From assembly GCF_042684485.1 (NCBI RefSeq), contig NZ_JBHULM010000001.1, forward strand, positions 352,905 to 416,904: 64,000 nucleotides of DNA, given 5' to 3'. A program made the position numbers and the translations under genes. Of this stretch, positions 55,000 through 61,493 are shown one piece after another; the stretch's first letter is position 1; each line of letters opens with the position of its first letter. This stretch comes from Oceanihabitans gracilariae (GTDB lineage Bacteria; Bacteroidota; Bacteroidia; Flavobacteriales; Flavobacteriaceae). A model generated the notes under the pieces. It was given only the letters and a program-made list of their open reading frames with translations. It was not told where the DNA came from and searched no databases.

Positions 55000-55332
55000 A
55001 TGATTTTTGATAAAGACGAAAATATTACCATTATCACACAAGAAAAAGCTTCCATTGTTGAGCTAGTTAAAAAACTAGGTGTGTTATATGAAAAATTTAA
55101 AAACGATAACGTAATTGTTAATTTAACAAGTTTAAAACCTGTTACATTAGAAGATATTATTGAATTTTTGCAAATATCTAACACACATAGAAAAGCAAAA
55201 AAATCTTTTGTTATTGTTACAGATAAAATAAACTTAAATGAAACTCCAGATGAAATAGTAGTAGTGCCAACCATAAAGGAAGCCTATGATATTATTGAAA
55301 TGGAAGAAATGGAACGCGATTTAGGTTTTTAA
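55000..55332 (+). CDS. Small STAS-like protein between pyrB and rnz
   Basis: This 110-residue soluble protein has a pattern of alternating strands and helices (ITIITQEKASIVELVKKLGVLYEKF, NVIVNLTSLKPVTLEDIIEFLQIS, KKSFVIVTDKIN) that looks like a STAS or SpoIIAA-type fold. It has no phosphorylatable serine motif that I can be sure of. It starts 3 bases after pyrB and ends 69 bases before the ribonuclease Z gene; this position is conserved in flavobacteria. Databases may name it ribonuclease Z by position, but it has no metallo-beta-lactamase residues. Confidence 0.75.
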   Translation: MIFDKDENITIITQEKASIVELVKKLGVLYEKFKNDNVIVNLTSLKPVTLEDIIEFLQISNTHRKAKKSFVIVTDKINLNETPDEIVVVPTIKEAYDIIEMEEMERDLGF

Positions 55333-55401
55333 AGGTCTATGGAAGCTTATTTACATTTGTTAGTATCTGCTTTTAAAAAAATAACAAATTAATATTCATT
55401 A

Positions 55402-56307
55402 ATGAAATTACGCATTTTAGGCTGTTATAGTGCAACTCCTAGAGTTAACACCAACCCAACAGCACAAGTACTAGAAATTAACAATCATTTGTTTTTAATT
55501 GATTGTGGAGAAGGTACACAAGTACAATTGCGTAAACATAAGGTGAAGTTTAATAGAATTAAACATATATTTATCTCGCACTTACATGGCGATCACTTTT
55601 TTGGTTTAGTAGGTTTTATTTCTACACTTACATTACTTACTCGTGAAACAGATTTGCACATTTACGCACCAAAAGGCCTTAAAGAAATAATTACGCTTCA
55701 AATGAAATTAACAGGTTCATGGACTAATTATAAACTGTTTTTTCATGAATTAAATGCAAAAACTTCTGAAATTATTTTTGAAGATGATACAGTAGAAGTG
55801 CATACCATACCACTAGATCACAGAATATATACTAACGGTTTTTTATTTAAAGAAAAAGAAGGAGAACGTAAACTAGATTTAAGCAAAGTAGAGGAGGCAA
55901 ACATTAATGTAGCATATTACAGAAAGCTAAAACAAGGTCATGATGTTGTTAATGAAGATGATGTATTAATAGATCATACAAAAGTAACCTTACCAGCAAA
56001 TCCACCAAAAAGTTATGCTTATTGTAGTGATACTGCATATTCAGAAAGTATAATACCTATAATTAAAGAGGTAAATGTACTTTATCATGAATCTACCTTT
56101 TTAGAAAAAAATAAAAATCTTACCATTACCACAAAACATAGCACAGCAAAACAAGCAGCAACTATTGCACTTAAAGCTAATGTTGGTACTTTAATACTTG
56201 GTCATTACTCTACAAGATATGAAAGTTTAAATGATTTTAAAAAAGAAGCAAAAACCATTTTTGATAAGGTAGAACTTGCTAAAGACGGAAAATTATTTGA
56301 GTTTTAG
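55402..56307 (+). CDS. rnz: Ribonuclease Z
   Basis: This 301-residue metallo-beta-lactamase enzyme matures the 3' ends of tRNAs. It has the zinc motif SHLHGDHFFGL, CGEGTQVQLRKHKV, the YCSDTAYSESI and LYHESTF segments, and the C-terminal GHYSTRY. The length is usual. Its end overlaps the converging small gene by 15 bases. Confidence 0.95.
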   Translation: MKLRILGCYSATPRVNTNPTAQVLEINNHLFLIDCGEGTQVQLRKHKVKFNRIKHIFISHLHGDHFFGLVGFISTLTLLTRETDLHIYAPKGLKEIITLQMKLTGSWTNYKLFFHELNAKTSEIIFEDDTVEVHTIPLDHRIYTNGFLFKEKEGERKLDLSKVEEANINVAYYRKLKQGHDVVNEDDVLIDHTKVTLPANPPKSYAYCSDTAYSESIIPIIKEVNVLYHESTFLEKNKNLTITTKHSTAKQAATIALKANVGTLILGHYSTRYESLNDFKKEAKTIFDKVELAKDGKLFEF

Positions 56308-56727
56308 CGAATTAGTTTTAAACTCATCTAAATTTAATACCCAAGAAATAGCTTCTTCAAGAGAGTTTGAACGTTTAACACTTTTTGATGAAAATTTTTT
56401 TTCTAATGTGGCATTAATATAGTTCATTTCAGAATAACAAATAGATACACTAGCAACCAAGAAATCATAGTGTTTAAAAAAATAAACCCAATGATTCGGA
56501 TCAAATGAATAAGAGTTTATTTTGTTAGATATATATGCAATTTTACAATTTACACCATAATGTAAATGTATAAGATTAATCATTTCAACTATTTTATTCC
56601 AACTTAAATGAATGCCTTGTTTCATTTCTGCTATTATAAAAGTATCCATGAAGTAAAACTCACCAAAAGCAAGCGTTTTTTTAGTATAAGTAAATTTTTT
56701 ACTTATAGTAGAATCTTCAAATTTCAT
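56293..56727 (-). CDS. Hypothetical protein converging on rnz, possibly STAS/SpoIIAA-like
   Basis: This 144-residue soluble protein has FGEFYFMDTFIIAEMKQGIHLSW, KIVEMINLIHLHYGVNCKIAYIS and HYDFLVASVSICYSEMN segments, whose strand-helix order resembles a STAS/SpoIIAA-type domain found in other flavobacterial proteins. It has no signal or membrane segment. The last 15 bases overlap the rnz end. The upstream gap of about 205 bases to pdxH is AT-rich and shows no clear motif. Confidence 0.6.
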   Translation of the reverse strand: MKFEDSTISKKFTYTKKTLAFGEFYFMDTFIIAEMKQGIHLSWNKIVEMINLIHLHYGVNCKIAYISNKINSYSFDPNHWVYFFKHYDFLVASVSICYSEMNYINATLEKKFSSKSVKRSNSLEEAISWVLNLDEFKTNSLKLK

Positions 56728-56932
56728 TAATAATTTTTAGGGATGCACAAAGTAATATAAATTCTTATAAAAAAGTAAAATTCATTCATTTTAAATGTAG
56801 ATTTTATAGTAAATATTTACTTTTTTAATACTTTTTACAGAGAAGTCTTGTGGTTTAATTATTTATAAGAAGGATTAACATAAAGTTGATAAAAGAGATT
56901 TTAACTTATTTAAAAAACTTGTAAATTGCCAT

Positions 56933-57580
56933 ATGGAAAAAGACTTAGGAAATTATAGAAGATCTTACGAAAAAGGTGCCCTTTTAATAGAGGATACTCC
57001 AGAAAACCCAATGGAACTATTTCAAAAATGGTTTTATGAAGTAGATATGCATTTTCCAGAAGATGAAACCAATGCAATGACTGTTTCTACTATTGGTTTA
57101 GATACCTACCCAAAGAGTAGAGTAGTACTACTTAAAAAGTACACCTATGAAGGTTTTATCTTTTACACTAATTATAATAGTGAAAAAGGAAAAGCAATAG
57201 CACATAACCCAAAGGTATGTTTGTCATTTTTTTGGCATGGAGCAGAAAGGCAAATAATAATTAAAGGAAAAGCTGAAAAAATTGCAAGCAATTTAAGTGA
57301 TGGCTATTTTGAATCTAGACCAAGAGGTAGTCAATTAGGAGCTTTAGCATCTAACCAAAGTGAAGTTATTGAAAGTAGAGCCTATTTAGAATCTAAACTA
57401 AAGAATTTAGAATTAGATTTTGAAGGTAAAGAAATACAGCGACCAGAATTTTGGGGAGGGTTTTTAGTTAAGCCTGTTGAAATAGAATTTTGGCAAGGTA
57501 GAGCAAATAGATTGCATGATAGAATACGTTATACTTTAGATAAAGAATACTTCTGGGTGAAAAACCGATTATCTCCTTAA
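56933..57580 (+). CDS. pdxH: Pyridoxamine 5'-phosphate oxidase
   Basis: This 215-residue FMN enzyme makes pyridoxal phosphate from the pyridoxamine or pyridoxine phosphate. It has TVSTIGLDTYPKSRVVLLKKY, GFIFYTNYNSEKGKAIAHN, RPRGSQLGALASNQS and the C-terminal EFWQGRANRLHDRIRY, all conserved in PdxH. The length is normal. Confidence 0.95.
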   Translation: MEKDLGNYRRSYEKGALLIEDTPENPMELFQKWFYEVDMHFPEDETNAMTVSTIGLDTYPKSRVVLLKKYTYEGFIFYTNYNSEKGKAIAHNPKVCLSFFWHGAERQIIIKGKAEKIASNLSDGYFESRPRGSQLGALASNQSEVIESRAYLESKLKNLELDFEGKEIQRPEFWGGFLVKPVEIEFWQGRANRLHDRIRYTLDKEYFWVKNRLSP

Positions 57581-57616
57581 AAAATCCGTTGAAAAGCATT
57601 AATTAGTTGAAAAAGA

Positions 57617-57672
57617 ATGTATTTCGTCGATAATGCGTCATAAAACCCGACGAAATGCATGTATTTTATCGA
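57617..57672. promoter_or_regulatory. Triple TATTTCGTCGA motif upstream of the CAP gene
   Basis: ATGTATTTCGTCG at 57617-57629 is matched by its inverted copy CGACGAAATGCAT at 57648-57660 (12 of 13 pairs). A looser direct copy, ATGTATTTTATCGA, lies at 57659-57672, 42 bases (about four helical turns) after the first. It lies between pdxH and the CAP gene. It could be a set of binding sites or an RNA hairpin. Confidence 0.45.
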
Positions 57673-57746
57673 ATTTAACATTTCGTTAACATTTTATCTC
57701 TTGATGGTTATTATATTTACAACCCCAAATCATAATAACCATTACC

Positions 57747-58241
57747 ATGAAAAAACCTACTTTATGGCTTTTAGCCTTAACCGTCTTATTTACCACCTTT
57801 TCTTGTTCAACAGATAACTCAGATTTTGAGGTAGAAAATGTAAGCAGTGAATATACTGTACCAGAAACAAAAACTATAGAAATAGAAATTCTTGAACTTA
57901 TTAATGAATATAGGTTAGATATGGGTTTAAATGCTCTTGAAGAATTAGATCTAATCAAATCTCAAGCGTATGTGCATACCGATTATATGGTTGAAGCTAG
58001 TAATATATCACATGATAATTTTTCGCAAAGAAGTGCTTTTTTAAGACAGTATGCTGGAGCGAATAGAGTTTCAGAAAATGTTGCATTTGGTTATAGTAGT
58101 GCAGCTTCTGTGGTTAATGCATGGTTAAACAGTGATAGCCATAGAGGAGCCATTGAAGGAGATTATACTCATTTTGATATTTCTGCAGAACTAGATAGTC
58201 GCGGACAATGGTATTACACGAATATTTTTGTAAAAAAATAA
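57747..58241 (+). CDS. CAP-domain lipoprotein
   Basis: This 164-residue lipoprotein has a signal ending TTFSC (lipidation at about Cys20). The CAP (SCP/PR1) domain has LINEYRLDMGLNALEEL at the start and a VHTDYM to ISHDNFSQRS region, where the His residues of CAP proteins lie. SENVAFGYSSAASVVNAWLNSDSHRGAIEG and a C-terminal YYTNIFVKK complete it. Functions in bacteria are varied and mostly unknown. The upstream region holds the triple motif and a TATATTTA near-consensus -7 element at 57712-57719. Confidence 0.87.
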   Translation: MKKPTLWLLALTVLFTTFSCSTDNSDFEVENVSSEYTVPETKTIEIEILELINEYRLDMGLNALEELDLIKSQAYVHTDYMVEASNISHDNFSQRSAFLRQYAGANRVSENVAFGYSSAASVVNAWLNSDSHRGAIEGDYTHFDISAELDSRGQWYYTNIFVKK

Positions 58242-58303
58242 ATTCAATACAATTAAATAAATAGACCTTAAATAGAGGTATGGGTTTTTAATAATAATTA
58301 ATT

Positions 58304-58331
58304 AAGCCAGATAAAGTAATTTATCTGGCTT
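58304..58331 (+). terminator. Terminator of the CAP gene
   Basis: A 12-base-pair stem (58304-58315 with 58320-58331) has a GTAA loop and a T run after it. Confidence 0.92.
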
Positions 58332-58514
58332 TTTATTTTTAATGGGTATTCTAGTAATGTAATTTGCTTTTCTAATTAAGGAACTACACTATAACGTATT
58401 ATAATTAATAATGTAAATAGAAGTCCTTGTTTTTAATTAGAGCTTCGTTAAAATGCTTTAATAGGTATTGTTAGGTGTTGTTTTATTTTACAGAAAGCAA
58501 TAGTTATAGCAAGT

Positions 58515-58544
58515 AAAAAGCCACTCTATATAGAGTGGCTTTTT
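58515..58544 (-). terminator. Terminator of the adhesin-PorP-PorE operon
   Basis: A perfect palindromic hairpin (58515-58529 with 58530-58544, AAAAAGCCACTCTAT and its complement) is flanked by T runs in both directions. It lies 62 bases after the end of the PorE-like gene. Confidence 0.9.
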
Positions 58545-58605
58545 TTTAGTATAGGATGTTGTTAGGGAATTTTAATAAACTAATTAAGTAACATCTTATA
58601 CCTTA

Positions 58606-60534
58606 TTAATATTCGTTTGTAATAATAAATTTAGATCTACGATTTTCTTGGTGTTTAGCTTCAGAGCATTTTACACCATTTCCGCATTCATTAATTAATT
58701 GATATTCACCATATCCAATAGCACTATCAATTCTATTAGAAGTAATTCCTCTAGAAATAATATAATCTCTTGTAGACTTAGCACGTCTATCAGATAATTT
58801 TTCATTGTAGGCATCACGACCACGACTATCTGTATGAGATTCAATCTTAATATGCATTTTTGGATGATTTTTCATTACTGTTACAATGTTTTCTAATTCA
58901 TAAGCAGCATCAGGTCTTATATTAGATTTATCATAATCAAAGAAAATAGGGTTGATTACAATTTCATTATTTACAATAAAAGGGGTTAACAGTAAATCTT
59001 GTATTTGTTCTTCATCAGGAACATTGGTAGTTTCTACATCTTGTATATCATCTCTATAATCTAATTTTTGACCTATAATGGTATATTTTTTTTCGCATTC
59101 TACTTCAAATTCAAATGCACCATTTTCATCTGCTATTACTTCTTCAAGTTCTTTACCAGTTTCGTCTAATAATTTTACTTTAGCTTCAGGAATTGGTAGC
59201 ATATTTGATTTGTCTTTTACAATTCCTTTAATTACTTGTTTACATAAGTAAGTACCAAATTGGTAAATATCATCACTACCACTTCCTTCTTCTCTGTTAG
59301 AAGAGATAAAACCGGTTTGTTCGTCAGAATTAATAAAGAAAGCAAAATCGTCAAATCTACTATTAAAAGGAGCCCCTAAATTTTGAGGTTCTGTTATAGA
59401 GTCTTTATCTTTTACTTGAAGCATATTAGATTTAAAAACATCTAATAAGCCTAAACTAATATGTCCATCTGAAGAAAAGTAAAAAGTACTGTCTTTGGCA
59501 ACATAAGGAAACATATCTCTTCCAGGAGTATTAATTTTACTTCCTAAGTTTATAGGTTCTCCATAGGTTCCTGATTCTTTTATTTCAACACTATAAATAT
59601 CTGTACTACCTAAACCACCTTCACGATCTGATACAAAATAAAGTGTTTTGTTATCTGGACTTAATGCAGGATGACCTGTTGAATGGATTTTATCATTAAA
59701 AGGAAGCTCTACAACATTACTCCATTTTTCTCCAATTTTTGAAGCTTTATATATTTTTAAATAAGAGGTACCTTCATCATCATAAGAAATCTTTTTACGT
59801 TTGTTGATGTTGTCTCTTGTAAAATACATGGTTTTTCCATCGTTTGTAATAGCAATAGAAGCTTCATGAAATTCTGTATTTACATCATCAGAAAGCGCTT
59901 TAATATCTTCAATAGTTGCATTTTCTGCATCATAAGTAATAGTACCTTTAAAAATATCTAAATAAGGTTCTTCATTCCATTTATAAATTTTTGCATTATT
60001 ACCCTCTCCGGTAACTTTGGTAGAAGCATAGTAAAATGTATCCTCGTGAATAAAACCTCCAAATTCAGAGTATTCTGTATTAATTTCTAATGGATTAAAC
60101 GTAACATATTTTCCTTCAGTAGAAGAGAGTTCTTGGTATTTAGTAAGATCCATAATTTCAAAATCATTAGCTCTTTTGTCACTTGCTTGTAATTCTTTAA
60201 ATTTTGAAATCCAATCATTAGCACCTTCATAATCTCCCATACTTCTTAAAGATTGAATGTATTTATAGATGTATTCTGGACTAATTTTATTGTATTTGTT
60301 AACTGCTTTTCCGTACCATAGTGCAGCTTTTTCAGAATTAGAATTATTGTAATAACAATCTCCTAATCTGGTTAATACATGCTCGCTACTATCTCCTTTT
60401 TTTACTGCAGCTTCATAAAGCTCACTTGCTTTAATATATGCATAGTCTCTAAAAAAGTTATCTGCAACTTTTACTTGAGAGAATAGCATAGTATTGCTAA
60501 GCACTAATAGTATTAATATAAATTTTGTTTTCAT
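58606..60534 (-). CDS. PorE-like OmpA-family protein (TPR, PD40 propeller, CarboxypepD_reg, OmpA)
   Basis: This 642-residue periplasmic or outer-membrane-bound protein has a signal peptide (residues 1-20). A TPR-like helical region (about 25-125) is followed by PD40/WD40-like propeller blades (about 150-430, with SIAITNDGKTMYFTRDN and PALSPDNKTLYFVSDREGG). A carboxypeptidase-regulatory-like domain (about 440-510, GIVKDKSNMLPIPEAKVKLLDETG) and a C-terminal OmpA domain (IFFDYDKSNIRPDA, SHTDSRGRDAYNEKLSDRRAKS) complete it. This order is that of PorE, which ties the T9SS to peptidoglycan. It is a paralogue type often found beside PorP/SprF and adhesins. Confidence 0.9.
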   Translation of the reverse strand: MKTKFILILLVLSNTMLFSQVKVADNFFRDYAYIKASELYEAAVKKGDSSEHVLTRLGDCYYNNSNSEKAALWYGKAVNKYNKISPEYIYKYIQSLRSMGDYEGANDWISKFKELQASDKRANDFEIMDLTKYQELSSTEGKYVTFNPLEINTEYSEFGGFIHEDTFYYASTKVTGEGNNAKIYKWNEEPYLDIFKGTITYDAENATIEDIKALSDDVNTEFHEASIAITNDGKTMYFTRDNINKRKKISYDDEGTSYLKIYKASKIGEKWSNVVELPFNDKIHSTGHPALSPDNKTLYFVSDREGGLGSTDIYSVEIKESGTYGEPINLGSKINTPGRDMFPYVAKDSTFYFSSDGHISLGLLDVFKSNMLQVKDKDSITEPQNLGAPFNSRFDDFAFFINSDEQTGFISSNREEGSGSDDIYQFGTYLCKQVIKGIVKDKSNMLPIPEAKVKLLDETGKELEEVIADENGAFEFEVECEKKYTIIGQKLDYRDDIQDVETTNVPDEEQIQDLLLTPFIVNNEIVINPIFFDYDKSNIRPDAAYELENIVTVMKNHPKMHIKIESHTDSRGRDAYNEKLSDRRAKSTRDYIISRGITSNRIDSAIGYGEYQLINECGNGVKCSEAKHQENRRSKFIITNEY

Positions 60535-60546
60535 CTGATTATTTTT

Positions 60547-61479
60547 TTAGAAATATCTAGGTGATTTTATACGTTTAACTTTAAATACTTCGAACATTAA
60601 TAATATTTCGTGTGTACCACCTGTATATGCATTAATATCAGAAATAGGATACTCATAGGTATAACCAATTCTTATTTCTTTAGATAATTGAAAATCTGCT
60701 AATGCACCTAGGGCAGAAGTATAGTTATTAATTCGGTATGAAGCACCTAACCAAAGTTTTTCATGAAATAAAAAGTTTGCTGTTAGGTCATATGATAAAG
60801 GCGCTCCGTTGGTTGCTTTTATTAAAGCTGCTGGTTTAAATTTAGTATTATCACTTAAATTAAATACATAACCACCAGTGAAATAATAACTAATACGCTC
60901 TAAAGCTTCATATTGTATACCACTAGAATTTCCTTCTTTGTTATAGTCTGTGTTTAATATTCTAGGAGCCGATAAACCTATATACCATTTTTGTGTGTGC
61001 CAAAAGAAACCAACTCCTATGTTAGGGCTCCATCTATCGTCAACACCATAAATTGCAGGATCTTCTGGTTCATTACCTCTTAAAGTAGAGCTAAGACTGT
61101 ATTGGGTAAATCCTGCTTTTAAACCAAATGCTAATTTTGTTTTTTCTCCTGTATTTATAGTGTACGAAAAATCGCCATAAATATAAGAGAAATCTTGATA
61201 ACCTAATTTATCATTAATTAAAGATAAACCAACACCTATTTTATCATTTGTTAGTGGTGTATGTGCAGAAAGCGTTTGTGTAATAGGACCTCCTTTAAAG
61301 CCAACCCATTGGCTTCTATGAAGACCAACAACACTTAGTGTTTCTCTACTTCCTGCATATGCAGGGTTGATTGATATTGTGTTATACATGTATTGTGTAA
61401 ACTGTGGTAATTGTTGGGTAAACCCAACTGTACAGCTTAATAACGCAAATGCAACAATATATTTTTTTATAAGTTTCAT
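60547..61479 (-). CDS. PorP/SprF-family type IX secretion membrane protein
   Basis: This 310-residue outer-membrane barrel has a signal peptide (residues 1-21) and the family signature QFTQYMYNTISINPAYAGSRE at the mature N-terminus, followed by alternating strands (IGVGLSLINDKLGYQDFSYIY, LWLGASYRINNYTSALG). PorP/SprF proteins help secretion or anchoring of a partner adhesin encoded beside them. It lies between the giant adhesin (14-base gap) and the PorE-like gene (12-base gap), so the three are one operon. Confidence 0.93.
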   Translation of the reverse strand: MKLIKKYIVAFALLSCTVGFTQQLPQFTQYMYNTISINPAYAGSRETLSVVGLHRSQWVGFKGGPITQTLSAHTPLTNDKIGVGLSLINDKLGYQDFSYIYGDFSYTINTGEKTKLAFGLKAGFTQYSLSSTLRGNEPEDPAIYGVDDRWSPNIGVGFFWHTQKWYIGLSAPRILNTDYNKEGNSSGIQYEALERISYYFTGGYVFNLSDNTKFKPAALIKATNGAPLSYDLTANFLFHEKLWLGASYRINNYTSALGALADFQLSKEIRIGYTYEYPISDINAYTGGTHEILLMFEVFKVKRIKSPRYF

Positions 61480-61493
61480 AGGTTAATATTTTA

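Larger units (their letters stand above)
58242..58605. other. 364-base non-coding gap with two terminators
   Basis: No gene is seen. It contains the CAP gene terminator (58304-58331) and the terminator of the adhesin operon (58515-58544). The 180 bases between are AT-rich, without a recognised RNA or repeat. Confidence 0.8.

Noticed and set aside
55000..55332. Ribonuclease Z fragment
   Set aside because: It lacks the HxHxDH motif, and a complete rnz gene follows. The name sometimes given to this family comes from its position.
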